A DNA stretch of 64,000 nucleotides, from contig KV918901.1 of the NCBI GenBank assembly GCA_002049455.2, positions 62,001 through 126,000 of the forward strand, in the 5' to 3' direction. The notes under the pieces were generated by a model. It worked only from the letters and a program-made list of their open reading frames with translations, made no database searches and was not told the origin of the DNA. Position numbers and translations under genes: made by a program. Of this stretch, positions 20,586 to 32,659 are shown one piece after another; position 1 is the first letter of the stretch; each line of letters begins with the position of its first letter. The stretch is from Porphyra umbilicalis (Eukaryota > Rhodophyta > Bangiophyceae > Bangiales > Bangiaceae).

Positions 20586-22539
20586 GGCTGGTTCCCCCCC
20601 CCCCCCCGGCAACGCAAAGCGGATGGAGCGGGTGCCGCGGGGCCGCGGCGCGGCCCCGCCGCCGCGCACCACCGCCGCCGACGCGCGCGCCTTGGCCGCC
20701 CGCAACGTCGCGCCGAGGGGCCCCCGGAGGGCGGCGGCGGCGGCAAACAGGGCGCCGACCGCGTCGGCAATGGCGAGCGGCACGCCCGCCGCCCCTGCCG
20801 CCGCCACACCCGCCGCCGACGCGGGGGCCGTGTCGCCCTCGGCGCCGTCGGCCGCCGCCGCCACCACCGCCGCCGCCGCTGGCGGGTGCGCCGCCCGCAG
20901 CGCCGTCACGGCCGCGACGGCGGCGGTCAGGGGCGGCAACGCCGCGGCGAGGCGGCGGAGCGCCCCCGCGTGCGCGGCGCAGGCGGCAACGACCGCCGCC
21001 GGCGCCGCCGCCGGCGTCGTTGTCGTGAGCGTGGAGGCGCGGCGGAGGTGGCGGCGGAGGGCCTCCACGTCGGCGGCCGCCGCCGCCGCTGCTCCCGCCG
21101 CCGCGGCGGCGAGCGCGGGCGCCGTTGCCGCGACCGCCGCGTCGCGGGCGGCGACCGCGTCGCGGCGCGTCGCGGTGAGGGGCGGGAGCAGCAGGGCGCG
21201 GAGGCGGCACGCATACGCGTCGGCGGCCGAGGGGGGGGGCGGCGCGGCGGGGGAGGGGGGGGGGTCCGTCGCCGCCGCCGCACCCGCCACCGCCACCGCC
21301 ACCGCCACCGCCGCCAGTGGCCCGTCGGCGGGCGGCGGCGCGTCGCGGCGGGGCGGCGCCCACGCGCGGACGAGCGCGAGCGCCTCGTCGACGGCGGCCG
21401 CCCACTGGGCGGCGGCGACCGCCCGCGCGAGGGCGCGGCGGACGTCGGGCATCCCCCCCCCCCCCCCCCCCTTCCCCCCCCCCCCACCCCCCCCCGCCCC
21501 CCCCCCCCCCCCCCCCCAACACCTCTGCCAGCGACTGCAGCAGCCGCACGCCCGACCCGACGAGCGCGTCGCCGTCGACGCCGCCGAGGACCTGCCCAAA
21601 CACCCCCACCGCGTCGCGCCACACGGGCGCTCGGGCCCCCCCCCCGTAGAGCACCACCCCGACGAGCGGCGACACGCCGACCGCCGCCGCGTCGACGCCC
21701 GCCGCCCGCACGAGGCCCGTGACGAGCGCCGGCAGGGCGGGGCCGGCGCGCAACGCGCCGACGAGGCGCGGCGCGGGGCCGTCGGCGCCCGTCGGCGTCG
21801 CCCCCCGCCCGCCGAGCGTCGCCGCCCACCGGCGGGCGAGCGCCACGACCGCGTCGTGGCCGGCGGCGGCGGCGGCGGCGACCGCCGCCGCCGCCTCGGC
21901 GGCGGGCGATTAGGAGGCGGGGGGGGGGGGGGCGCGCCGCCGGGCGCGCCGGGGGCACCGCCGCCGCCGCCGCTGCTGCTGCTGCCGCCGCCGCCGCCGC
22001 CGCCGCCGGTGGCGCCCGTGGCGCCGCTGGCGGTGGAGGGGGCGTTGCCGCCGCCGCGGTCGCCGCCGGCGTCCCCCCCCCCCCCCCCGCCGCCGCCACC
22101 GGGTCCGCCCCCCCCCCCCCACGCCCCCCCCACCCCCCCGTCCTCGCCCGCCACGTCCTCCCCGTCCCCGGCGGCGGACGTCACGGTAGCCGCCGCCACC
22201 GCCGCCGCCGCCGCCGCCCAGGGGGCCTCCCCCCCCGCCCCCCCCCCCGGCGGGCCCCCCCCCCCCCCCGCCGGCGGGCATGCCCCACCCCCCCTGCCCG
22301 CCGCGGCCGCCCGCATAGTAGCCGCCCGTGGCGCCCGCCCAGTGGGCGCCACCATACGGTGGCAGCACGGGCCCGTAGGGGCCCCCCGCGGGCGGGCCAT
22401 AGTAGGCCCCCGGGGGGGCCCACGCGGGCGCGTAGGGGGAGTAGGCAAAGGCCGCGGGGGGGTGGTGCGCGGGCGGCTGCTGCGTGGGGGGGGGGGCCGA
22501 CGTGCCGGGGGGGGGGCCGGGGCGTCGGGGCGCCGCCAT
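20300..22539 (-). CDS. unresolved Ala-rich gene with Pro/Gly/Tyr-rich N-terminus
   Basis: No recognised family. Coding-like pieces occur on the minus strand in different frames. (a) From the ATG at 22539, in GCCATGG context, a Pro/Tyr/Gly-rich low-complexity region contains several Y-G-P-P and G-G-Y-Y motifs and ends near G-Y-R-D-V-R. (b) At about 21905-21530 lies a helical region (V-V-A-L-A-R-R-W-A-A-T-L onwards to L-L-Q-S-L-A-E-V-L-G-G). (c) At about 21450-20300 a helical Ala-rich region starts M-P-D-V-R-R-A-L-A-R-A-V and ends with R-I-R-H-T-R-M-K-S-S-P-D. Long G/C homopolymers at 21453-21517 and 21921-21931 separate the pieces. They may be introns, or tracts whose length is wrong in the assembly. 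The boundaries given are approximate. Confidence 0.3.
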
Positions 22540-25500
22540 GGCCGCGGCGGGGGGGGGGGGGGGTTGGGGTAGGGCGCGCGGGTCACGCCAACTTGGCGGC
22601 GTGGCCGGGCGGCCGCGCGCGGGGAGCGGCGGGCGTCCGGATTACGATCGACCGCGCGTCTGCGTCGTGCCAGCGTCGGCAAGCGGCGGCGCTCCCGCTG
22701 GGGGCGGCGGCGGCCGCTGGTTGCCGGCGGTGGCAACGTCGTCGTGCACGACGGCGGAGGGGCGGTGGAAAAAGGCCCGCGCGCAACGACCGGGTGTCAT
22801 GCGGGGCGGCACTGGCACCCTCCCTCCGCCCACCGTCACAGCGCGCAGCCGCCCTGACGGCCTATGACGGACCGCGTGGCGAGCGAATCGCCGCGCGCCA
22901 GAGACACCCCGCCACAAGAAGGACGGCGGCTGGGCGTCGGCGGCGTGGAAGGGTGACGTCGCCGTGACACCACACCCCCGCACGACGTCCAACGTGTGAC
23001 GCCACCGCGCGCCACCCCGCCAGAGCGCCCGGGTGCGTCGTCGGACCACGCTGGCGAAGTCAGCTCGCTGGCCCCCACAGACCTCCAACGGAAAATCCAA
23101 CGGCGCACCCGCGCTGCCGAGACCAGCAATGGCGGGACACGGCTTCTGCCGCCCCCCTCCAGTGACAGCATCCGTAAATGGGGTGGGCTGTCCTTGATCA
23201 TCAGAAACCTGCGCCCACCGGTCAACTGGGCGACTGCATCGGAAAACCAACCGGCATTGGCCGGCCGGTCAGGCATTCGCTGATGGACAGTTCAACGGCA
23301 AACAAACCGGAACATCGCCCCCCCAGTCACAGTGCCAAAAACGAGCTCAATGCAGACCACGGAGAGGGGCGTGGACCAGCGCATGTGCCTGGGTGACCGC
23401 CCGTTGGTGCAATCTCGCGGCTCTGTAGACTTCGACTGACACGTACTTGGTCTCTCAAATTGGGCTTCACAAGAAAACGCAATTGTGGTTCGCTGACAGT
23501 GAGAGTAACTCTGGCCTCGGTTGTATTACGCTTCAAATTTTGAGCTATAACATCGTGCTCGAATTCATTTCTGCTGTGTCGGGCACCCGCGTCAAAGTCA
23601 GCAGCGCACAAACGACAGAAAGAAACAGCAACAGAACACTTGCCAAGAAAAAAAGAGCAATGTAGAGAACGGACAGTGACAGAGAGACAGGCTGAGCACA
23701 ATGCCAAAGTCACGCAGTAGGAACGAAGCACCAGAGTCAGAAACTGCTCAGAGCATTGTTAACAATGAGATGCTATCCCCATATTCAAGCCACGTTGCAC
23801 AACGTGTCCCATTAAGCACCTGAAGTCCGATGTAACACCACTTTTTAGACGAAGAAGCCCTTTTTTTGTTCGGGCCATGGAAATCGAACTACCTACTTGA
23901 TTCTGGCTTCCGCTGACCAAGAATAGCTGTGCGGCTATCGCTTTTCTATTTCGAGTCGGAATAGCTTTTAGGATAGCCGAGGCTATCTCACGGGGGCCTC
24001 TGATTGGCCCATGTGATGCATCAACGACCCGTTTCACAGCAAATAGTAGCACGTGGCTGCAACGTGTGCGCCACGTCTGCAAGATTGACTGCCAGTTTCT
24101 TCTGGGCAGAGGTGGTGGGAACGTCCGCAAGAGCTGTCGTGCATGGCAATGGTCCTACAGTGACGTCCTTCTAGGCGTGGTTGTCATCAAGTGCTGCACA
24201 TTTTGACCTGTTTCTTTGTCCGTCTGCCGACGAGCGTTCTCTGCGCCTTCGATATGGTTGATACGGCTGCTCACCACAGTTGTCATCTGCCGCCGCAGTG
24301 AATCAAGTCCTGGCAGAAAATATCGTCTTGATCGGGCCCAGACAAGGCCTGGTGTAAGGAAACCTGCGGGTACTTAGGCTCATGACAGCACGGCAGCCAA
24401 CCGCTGACGTACATGTGGCTGTCTAAGGACGCGGACTTGGTTCTAGAATGGAATAGCTGATAGCGATAGCCTGAGTTGTTGGCAATGCTCTCAAGCGAAA
24501 GAGATCGTCTGATTCTCACACGGACAACCGTAGGCTCAATGTCACCGAACAGCAGCACATCTCTGGTAACGAGAGTCGAGGACGACAAAAGAGTGTCCGC
24601 CGAGATGCAGTGTAACGTACGGGGAAAGGAACCGTGAATAGTCGGGTAGCAACAAGATCATACCATAGAGAGAAAGGGTAACGCACTGCTCCATGATACA
24701 GCTGGTGCATACGAGAGGGGGTAGGGGGAAGGCCGAGGTCAAGGGCGGGGAAGAGGAGGAGGATGTGGAGCATTGTTGGAGTCCCCGCCGCTCGGGAGCA
24801 AGTGCGGATGTATGGTGATAACGCCGATGTGGGGACTGGCCTGGGGACCGCTGCCGCCCGCACCTTTTGTGTTTCATTGTGAGTCGTGCCTGTCGCTGTG
24901 TCACCTGCATGGCACGCAGCGCGCGCCAGTAGGTGCATCCGCTGAATATGAATCGCCAGCGATTAAGTTTAAGGTCAACCCAGCATTTTCAATCAGTACA
25001 CATGTAAGTTCCAAAGTGTTGTGAGTTATGTCGTGGAGGTCCTGAAGCGTTATCTAGATCCTTGCACGACACTCGAAGGTGAGAGCTGAAGTTATCTCGT
25101 CATCGCCCACCCCACCTTTCGCGCCCGTGGAGCGAGGTCAAACGTCGGGACCAAAGTGTCTCCTTTTGACGCGACGCTCAACACCCATCAAAACGCTCAT
25201 CTAACCGGCCGGTCAACAGCCCGGTTGAGATGTCGGTCACAAGCGCCATCCGCTGGTCGAGAATATTAATGGACGGTCTGATCGGTGGGAACAGGTTTCT
25301 GAATATGGGAGTTGTGCCTGTGCGGCGCCAGCCGGGATAGGCAAGGGCCAAGGGGCAGCAGCGCCCAAGCACCACATGTGCCCAGGCGGTGCCGCCAAAG
25401 TGCAGGCGGTGGCGATCAGTGACCGGTGTGTCTCGGGGGAGGAATTGTATCGGTGCTCTTGCGCGGGACCCCACCTGGCCACGCCTAGTTAGCACTGAGT

Positions 25501-25812
25501 GCTCGTGCTCTTCTGGGTTTTCAAGGGCACTGATGCGCCTGGTTGGCTCCTCGTCCCAAATACGATAGCTCATTGGTCACCTGATATTTTGTCAGCTGAT
25601 CGGGCCGTCCTTCGAATCAAGCGCCAGATTTCCATGGCGGAATACAACGTGGCCAAGCCGACCCGCTCTCACTGACGCATTGGGACCAGTCGGGCAACGA
25701 TTGTTTCGGGTTGATCCGACGAAAAGGAAGCGAGGCCGAGCCTCTTCCGGACGTCCCGCAACACTGCGCAACGGATCGTACGACAGTACCAATACCATCG
25801 CCACTGTCCGGT
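22540..25812. other. gene-poor region, lower GC
   Basis: About 3.3 kb. 22540-23300 is GC-rich and may hold the upstream region of the Ala-rich gene. 23300-25800 is clearly lower in GC, has only short stop-rich frames, and looks like old repeat or transposon relics without an identifiable coding core. I found no RNA gene or tandem repeat in it. Confidence 0.45.
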
Positions 25813-27816
25813 GTGAGCGACTCTCAGAGCCGCGGACGTGCTCAAAACCACTTCCTGACGGCAGATTATGACTCAGTGTCCCCTCAGCACCCATGTACAT
25901 ATAGGGGGAACTTCTGCAACTGTGGCCCGCGTGGCCCATGCCGCACGACACTCAAAATGCAACCGGGTGCAAGTGGTCACGGAGTGGGAAATGCGACTAT
26001 CTCTGGCTGTGCTTATGCTATGGCGGTGTTCTATAGCTCATTCGATAGGTCTCGGCGAGAGGAACGCTGCCGTGCGCACAAATGAACATGAAAATGTCGC
26101 AGAAAAAAGATAGTCCGTCGTTTTCATGTCACTGCCACTTCTCTTTGTGAGCGACTCTCAGAGCCGCGGACGTGCTCAAAACCACTTCCTGACGGCAGAT
26201 TATGACTCAGTGTCCCCTCAGCACCCATGTACATATAGGGGGAACTTCTGCAACTGTGGCCCGCGTGGCCCATGCCGCACGACACTCAAAATGCAACCGG
26301 GTGCAAGTGGTCACGGAGTGGGAAATGCGACTATCTCTGGCTGTGCTTATGCTATGGCGGTGTTCTATAGCTCATTCGATAGGTCTCGGCGAGAGGAACG
26401 CTGCCGTGCGCACAAATGAACATGAAAATGTCGCAGAAAAAAGATAGTCCGTCGTTTTCATGTCACTGCCACTTCTCTTTGTGAGCGACTCTCAGAGCCG
26501 CGGACGTGCTCAAAACCACTTCCTGACGGCAGATTATGACTCAGTGTCCCCTCAGCACCCATGTACATATAGGGGGAACTTCTGCAACTGTGGCCCGCGT
26601 GGCCCATGCCGCACGACACTCAAAATGCAACCGGGTGCAAGTGGTCACGGAGTGGGAAATGCGACTATCTCTGGCTGTGCTTATGCTATGGCGGTGTTCT
26701 ATAGCTCATTCGATAGGTCTCGGCGAGAGGAACGCTGCCGTGCGCACAAATGAACATGAAAATGTCGCAGAAAAAAGATAGTCCGTCGTTTTCATGTCAC
26801 TGCCACTTCTCTTTGTGAGCGACTCTCAGAGCCGCGGACGTGCTCAAAACCACTTCCTGACGGCAGATTATGACTCAGTGTCCCCTCAGCACCCATGTAC
26901 ATATAGGGGGAACTTCTGCAACTGTGGCCCGCGTGGCCCATGCCGCACGACACTCAAAATGCAACCGGGTGCAAGTGGTCACGGAGTGGGAAATGCGACT
27001 ATCTCTGGCTGTGCTTATGCTATGGCGGTGTTCTATAGCTCATTCGATAGGTCTCGGCGAGAGGAACGCTGCCGTGCGCACAAATGAACATGAAAATGTC
27101 GCAGAAAAAAGATAGTCCGTCGTTTTCATGTCACTGCCACTTCTCTTTGTGAGCGACTCTCAGAGCCGCGGACGTGCTCAAAACCACTTCCTGACGGCAG
27201 ATTATGACTCAGTGTCCCCTCAGCACCCATGTACATATAGGGGGAACTTCTGCAACTGTGGCCCGCGTGGCCCATGCCGCACGACACTCAAAATGCAACC
27301 GGGTGCAAGTGGTCACGGAGTGGGAAATGCGACTATCTCTGGCTGTGCTTATGCTATGGCGGTGTTCTATAGCTCATTCGATAGGTCTCGGCGAGAGGAA
27401 CGCTGCCGTGCGCACAAATGAACATGAAAATGTCGCAGAAAAAAGATAGTCCGTCGTTTTCATGTCACTGCCACTTCTCTTTGTGAGCGACTCTCAGAGC
27501 CGCGGACGTGCTCAAAACCACTTCCTGACGGCAGATTATGACTCAGTGTCCCCTCAGCACCCATGTACATATAGGGGGAACTTCTGCAACTGTGGCCCGC
27601 GTGGCCCATGCCGCACGACACTCAAAATGCAACCGGGTGCAAGTGGTCACGGAGTGGGAAATGCGACTATCTCTGGCTGTGCTTATGCTATGGCGGTGTT
27701 CTATAGCTCATTCGATAGGTCTCGGCGAGAGGAACGCTGCCGTGCGCACAAATGAACATGAAAATGTCGCAGAAAAAAGATAGTCCGTCGTTTTCATGTC
27801 ACTGCCACTTCTCTTT
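25813..27816. repeat. 334-bp tandem repeat, six full copies
   Basis: Units start at 25813, 26147, 26481, 26815, 27149 and 27483, each beginning GTGAGCGACTCTCAGAGC. A seventh, diverging partial unit starts at 27817. The six units look identical by eye. Each contains the same overlapping 81- and 97-codon frames, which I regard as repeat shadows. The array lies directly 3' of the transposase gene and may be part of that mobile element. Confidence 0.95.
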
Positions 27817-27892
27817 GTGAGCGACTCTCAGAGCAGCAGACGTATTCAAATCTACTTGTGGTCTACCGGTGGTGTTTTATCTGCCCTAACCG

Positions 27893-30613
27893 TCAGATGG
27901 CGCGCTGCATGTGCGCGCCAACTGTTGTAGCCGCCTCCTTGGTAATCCCCGCCGCCCACATCTTGCGCTTCTTCGCGGCTTTTCGGCTCTCTGCCCCACA
28001 AATTGGGAGCTGCGGCTTGTTCTCCCGCCGCCGCTTGTCACCGACCTTACGTGCCATGCGGGCCCCCGGTACAGCAGGCTTTCGTCGCGGCGCGTAGCGC
28101 GCAAGCACATCAGCCCCTGCCTCTCGTGCGAGTGCCATAGCCCTCATAAATGCCGCCGCACGCTCCAGCTCCGTGGCACCGGGGTACTTGACAGCACTCT
28201 GGCCGTAGCGGCCGTGCCACGCCTCTAAGCCCTGCTCCCCATACAGCCCGATACTGCCAAAGGACTCCAGAAAAGCCGGAGCATGGCACATCAGGATGTG
28301 CAACTTCGGTGAGATGGAGACCCAAGGAAAGCTTCCCTTCAGCAAGCGCACCATTGCAGCGGTGTCCGCCCTAAAGAGCGCGGCCTCAGCGCGGGGGATG
28401 ATCGACGCACGGTTAAGGGTTTTGCGCACCCGATTCCACAGCGACCACGCCTGTTCGTAGGCATCAAGGTGGCTCTGTGAGACCTTTCCCTTGAGCGCGT
28501 TACACACGAGCGCACTGCTGTCCCCAATAGTGTGACAGTCGCGGCCAATGAAGAGCCCGCCATGGTACGGCGTAGGCCGCACGCGCACCTTCTCGTGCAG
28601 CAGGCCAACAAGCTCGAGGGCAAAGCTGGCGCCCGCCTGTCGCCCAGCAGCAGCGCCGTCAGCTGAGCCCCGAAAGACCATCACCATCTCAACAGCAAGC
28701 CGCAAATACCGATGGTTAATTCCTAGCGTGCAATGCAGTGGAATTGGTACAATTTGCCGCGGGTTGATGGCAAGTAGGGGGCTTCGCTCCACCGAGCAGT
28801 GGTGCTCGGCTGTGCCGGGCTCGCCCACCACCGCCGCAGCGCCTTCAGCAACCATCCGATCGGCAAAGTGCGTTGCCTCTCGCAGGTGCCTGCGGGTGTC
28901 AACGTCTTGGAGGGTGCCATAGGCATCGTCGAGTACGGCCTGCGCGACACTCGGAAACCGCGTGCTCTTGCATCCCAGACAGGGCTGCGTCGCAGACGCA
29001 CCCTTGTGGCCCAGGACGTTGCACTGCGCTGCGTAGTCGCTGCCGAGCAGCAGCCGCACTGGGCGGTGCACACCGCGCACCAACACCCCATCCCGAAGCA
29101 GAGCGTCGACCTGCGGGAGGTGCGTCTCGAGCATTGCCGCAAGCTCCTCGTACTTGTCGTCCTGGCAGGGGCAAACGGCCACCAGTATCGTGTTGGATGG
29201 ACTGTTGGGGTGGGCTTGGTTAATAATTGTTGCCACAATTTTCACCGTCCCCGGGTCGCCTCCTTTGTCGAGGCCGAGGGTGATCTGCACGTCGAGTTCA
29301 GACGGAGAGGGAGACCCGGGAAGAACCGCGACCGCCGGGGCTCCGGCGGAGCCACTGGGCTCCCGTTGGCTGTCAGCCAGAGGTCTCTCGACGAAGGCGT
29401 CCGCGTCACACAGAGCCGAGACCCTCTCCTGGATGGCCGCAGTGAGGGATGCCAGATGGGCGCCCGAGCCCGTGACGATGACCTGCTTCCCCGGTAAATC
29501 AGAGAGCTGCCGCCGCGCGGCCCGGAGCACAGACAAACTGGCTAAGCCACTGCGGCGCCCCCCCAGAGCCAAGCGCCACCGGTTGAACCCGATATGACTC
29601 AGTCGCAGGGCCGCTGCCAGGCCCACCTGCTCGGCCACAGTGAGCCGCACGGGCTCACGGGCGGGTCGCGGGCTGTCGCGCCTCGTCCCCACCATCCCGC
29701 CGCGCGTGTCTTCCTGCAGCTTACGCGCGGCAGCGCGGCGCTTGTTAGCTTGACTGCTCTTGACCAGAGCCTTCCGCGGCGACATCTGCCGCGCGTACAC
29801 GACCACGCGTCCATTCTTGTGCTTGAGCCGGATCTGGGGGCGCTTGCCACGCAGCAAAATTGCGTTGGCAATTGCCTCCAGCACCGACTTGTCCTCCTCC
29901 CCGCCGTAATTCCCATCCACAAGACAGTCAAGGAAATCCTTGCAGCTTGGAATTGCCGCAGGCTCGGCCGCCTGCGTCGGAGCGGGTAAAGGCTCCGCGC
30001 CACCCGTCGCAGCTGGCGCACCTTCGTGGGGGTCGGCCGGGGGACACAGCTGCGCGTCTGCGGCCTCGCCAGGCATGGGCGCCGCAGCACGGCCTCGCTC
30101 TTGCCGTGCCTGTAGATGACACGCGTCATCTGGCTCGTCCGTGACCCGAGCGTTCCCAACGGATGCAGAAGTATCTGTGCAGCCCCCTGAAGGCATCAGG
30201 CTGACCACCGGCGCGCTCGTAGCCATCGTGCTCGAAGCCAGACACGTAGAGGGTCCCCAAACGCGAGACTGCACGCCGGCAGAGGCGGGGGGGTGGGGGG
30301 TGGGAGTAGCAGGTGTAGCGGGCGCCGCGCGACGTGCCGCTCGTGTGCGCCTGGCATAGCACTTGCCGCAACGGCCGCGGGGAGTGCCAGACGCGTCCAT
30401 GCCAAGCACCTGGGCCCCTTGTTTGCACAATATGACTGGAAGGCTGGCAACGACGGCATGAGGTGAGCCAGGAGGGAGAGACTGAGCCCACTCCCGCCAC
30501 GCTTGCATCCCTTTTGTGGGTTTGAGGAGGAGCCGCATGCAGTCGACGCATTGATAGGCCCACACTGTGCCTTTGAACGCAACGCCAATGTCTGCTGCGG
30601 TTGCCCTGTTCAC
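27893..30613 (-). CDS. DDE-type transposase, superfamily not assigned
   Basis: A single 906-codon open frame with strong protein character. The N-terminus has zinc-knuckle-like pairs (C-V-D-C at 22-25, C-G-K-C at 82-85). Residues 100-220 are low complexity. The core has L-G-L-D-K-G-G-D around D449, G-S-D-Y near D526 followed by G-H-K-G and C-L-G-C at 545-548, P-K-L-H-I-L at 769-774, and E-Q-G-L-E-A-W-H at 793-800. This order of D, D, a Cys pair and E fits an RNase H-like DDE transposase. The tail is Lys/Arg-rich. The frame starts at a GTG just after a TGA, with CAG immediately before it, so the true N-terminus probably lies in an upstream exon. GC is lower than in host genes. Terminal inverted repeats were not identified. 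Confidence 0.7.
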   Translation of the reverse strand: MNRATAADIGVAFKGTVWAYQCVDCMRLLLKPTKGMQAWREWAQSLPPGSPHAVVASLPVILCKQGAQVLGMDASGTPRGRCGKCYARRTRAARRAAPATPATPTPHPPASAGVQSRVWGPSTCLASSTMATSAPVVSLMPSGGCTDTSASVGNARVTDEPDDACHLQARQERGRAAAPMPGEAADAQLCPPADPHEGAPAATGGAEPLPAPTQAAEPAAIPSCKDFLDCLVDGNYGGEEDKSVLEAIANAILLRGKRPQIRLKHKNGRVVVYARQMSPRKALVKSSQANKRRAAARKLQEDTRGGMVGTRRDSPRPAREPVRLTVAEQVGLAAALRLSHIGFNRWRLALGGRRSGLASLSVLRAARRQLSDLPGKQVIVTGSGAHLASLTAAIQERVSALCDADAFVERPLADSQREPSGSAGAPAVAVLPGSPSPSELDVQITLGLDKGGDPGTVKIVATIINQAHPNSPSNTILVAVCPCQDDKYEELAAMLETHLPQVDALLRDGVLVRGVHRPVRLLLGSDYAAQCNVLGHKGASATQPCLGCKSTRFPSVAQAVLDDAYGTLQDVDTRRHLREATHFADRMVAEGAAAVVGEPGTAEHHCSVERSPLLAINPRQIVPIPLHCTLGINHRYLRLAVEMVMVFRGSADGAAAGRQAGASFALELVGLLHEKVRVRPTPYHGGLFIGRDCHTIGDSSALVCNALKGKVSQSHLDAYEQAWSLWNRVRKTLNRASIIPRAEAALFRADTAAMVRLLKGSFPWVSISPKLHILMCHAPAFLESFGSIGLYGEQGLEAWHGRYGQSAVKYPGATELERAAAFMRAMALAREAGADVLARYAPRRKPAVPGARMARKVGDKRRRENKPQLPICGAESRKAAKKRKMWAAGITKEAATTVGAHMQRAI

Positions 30614-32299
30614 AGTGTAGTTTCAAGATGCAGCGAAAAGGACAGGTGGCACGCTGACATGCAATAGATTGAAGCCGTGGACAGGAGGAAAAGGTGAGCG
30701 TAAGTTCCTTTTGCGTGCCCAACGCGTCCGTCTTGCGCCCGTCCAGCCCAGGACGAATTTATCGAACCCCGTCAGCCCCGTTGACCCTCCGCTGGTGTGC
30801 TTGTCCTGTCAACACGAGCAAACGTTACACAACAACAGAACTTACGTCCGGTCTTCATCGTCGTCCGCCATTTTGGGAACCACCACAGGAAGACGGCAAC
30901 GGCACAGGGAGTACTAAGTGGCTTCTGAATCACCTGCAGGCGCAACGCGCAGCAGCGCGCGGGCAAGACTTGATCCGGCCGATCAAGTCACACGCCGTCC
31001 CCGGCTCATCCTCTGTTGCAGACCCCTCTCAAATCGGCCGGAAAGCCCGGTTTGGGTCGCGTCCCCTGTTCCGGCGACCCCTCTCACAGAGGCCGTAGAG
31101 GCATAATTGGCGACGCGTCGCCAATTCTGCCCCTACGGCCTCTGTGAGAGGGATCACGCTCTCTCGACCACTGAGATTTTAGCACGTTGAAGGAACTATT
31201 TTCGAACGTCTCGTGTAAAGCTCAGACCCAGAAGAGCACGACAAACTAGGCGTGTGGCGGGCCCGCGAGAACGGTCTGCTGCCACACAACTCTAAGCCGT
31301 GGACTGCAACAATTCGCTCGCTCGCTTTGTCAGACAGGACGGGCCTGTGTGACACGTTTGTCCCCGAATGCTGCAGCAGACAGCGCCGTGCCTGCCAGCG
31401 GTGCTTCATCACGCCGTGGGCGCGTAGCAGCGCCGCGTTTGGTTCCCACCAAGCTCCTGCTGCGTCATCCACGGCGGCCCAGCAGGACACTCTGTCGCTT
31501 CTCAACTGTAGGGCTTCGTCCTCCACGTAGACGACATCTGCAAGAAAGCTCTTCTTGGCTCTGCTCCATGCCCAGTCGGCACAACGTTCGGTGCCACAAC
31601 ATACAACGCGCTGCATGCGCTCAAGAAGAATAGATGAAAAAAGGCGGGTGGGCGGCCGCCGCGCTACCATCGCACGTGGAATGTGTGCTCTGGCGGCTCA
31701 TACCGGAGGCATCTTCGCAGTGGGGCGGTGCCCGTAGAGTACAGAGCCCATAGAATGCTGGCAACGAACCAAGTGAAGGGCCGTTCGGGACAGGACGAGA
31801 CTCGAGGGCCAAGACGCTTAAGTGTGCCTTTCTATATACCAAAGAGCTGGAATACAACAGCCTCATGCGACAAAGAAAAAAGAAACAGGGCAGACGGAAG
31901 GCGGGACGTCGCAGGCCCGAGATTTGATGAACTTTCGGAGGAGATCGTGACCCGTCCAACGGCGGTGTCTCTCGAAGCGCCGCACGTGACATGGCCCTCG
32001 TCGGCACGATGAACGACGTGGCCGTGGAGGAGGGGAGAGCCTAAGCGAGAGGCATCTGCTGTGGGCGGTACCATGCCGCCGGTGGCCCCATTTGGGAGTC
32101 AGGAGAGTGCCTACGTCGGTGTCACCCTTGGGAGGCGTGGTGTCGCCGCCACGACCCCCACGACCGCCGCTGCTCGGGCGTTTGGATCCATCAGAGCAGT
32201 CTGGCAGGCCACTTCCTCAGACGACGCTTCCTTAGAAGTAGCTTCCTCTGGCTTCGCCCCAACGAGCGGTACCGCCTCCCGCGTCATCGAAGCTGGTGC
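30614..32299. other. intergenic region with palindrome
   Basis: About 1.7 kb upstream of the transposase. It may contain the other end of that element. Apart from the palindrome at 31078-31152 I recognise nothing. Confidence 0.4.
31078..31152. repeat. near-perfect palindrome
   Basis: CCCTCTCACAGAGGCCGTAG opens the left arm and CTACGGCCTCTGTGAGAGGG closes the right. The arms of about 37 bases meet at CGACG/CGTCG (31111-31120) with essentially no loop and about two imperfections. Confidence 0.85.
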
Positions 32300-32659
32300 T
32301 CACGTCGATGCCGCCCCCGCAGACGCCGTCCTCTTGCTGTTCACCAACCTCACCCCCCCTTCCTCCTCCCATACTAGCGCCGACATCGTCCGTACGACCG
32401 TCCGCGGGGTGAACATGGTCCGCGTGGACTGGGGCCGGCCGTCGGAGACGTCCTCATGTAGCATCAACGCAACGAGGAGCAGCGACGCCGCGGCGGCGGC
32501 AGCAACGGCGAGGCTGGACGAGGACAAGTGGGCGGGGCGGCGGCAGCGCCGGGGTGACAATGCCCAGGCGGCGAGGAGCGCGCCCACCGACGAGACGGCC
32601 TCGTCGAATTGTCGGGGAGACGTTGCCTTGGCGGTGGTCGGCAACACTGGAGTGCCCAT
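32300..32659 (-). CDS. small hypothetical membrane protein
   Basis: 119 codons from an ATG at 32659, preceded on this strand by a long C/T-rich stretch (32690-32760) like those before other genes here. One hydrophobic segment (L-A-V-A-A-A-A-A-A-S-L-L-L-V-A-L-M-L) near the middle predicts a single membrane span. It is preceded by S-P-R-Q-F-D-E-A-V-S-S-V-G-A-L-L-A-A-W. No family is recognised. An overlapping 199-codon frame on the + strand (ATG at 32073, ending 32669) is the competing interpretation. I prefer the minus strand for its upstream tract and membrane segment, without certainty. Confidence 0.33.
   Translation of the reverse strand: MGTPVLPTTAKATSPRQFDEAVSSVGALLAAWALSPRRCRRPAHLSSSSLAVAAAAAASLLLVALMLHEDVSDGRPQSTRTMFTPRTVVRTMSALVWEEEGGVRLVNSKRTASAGAAST

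Noticed and set aside
25813-27816. Repeated identical 97- and 81-codon frames as a gene family
   Set aside because: They are copies of one frame in a 334-bp tandem repeat, overlapping in two phases, with no start context or protein character.
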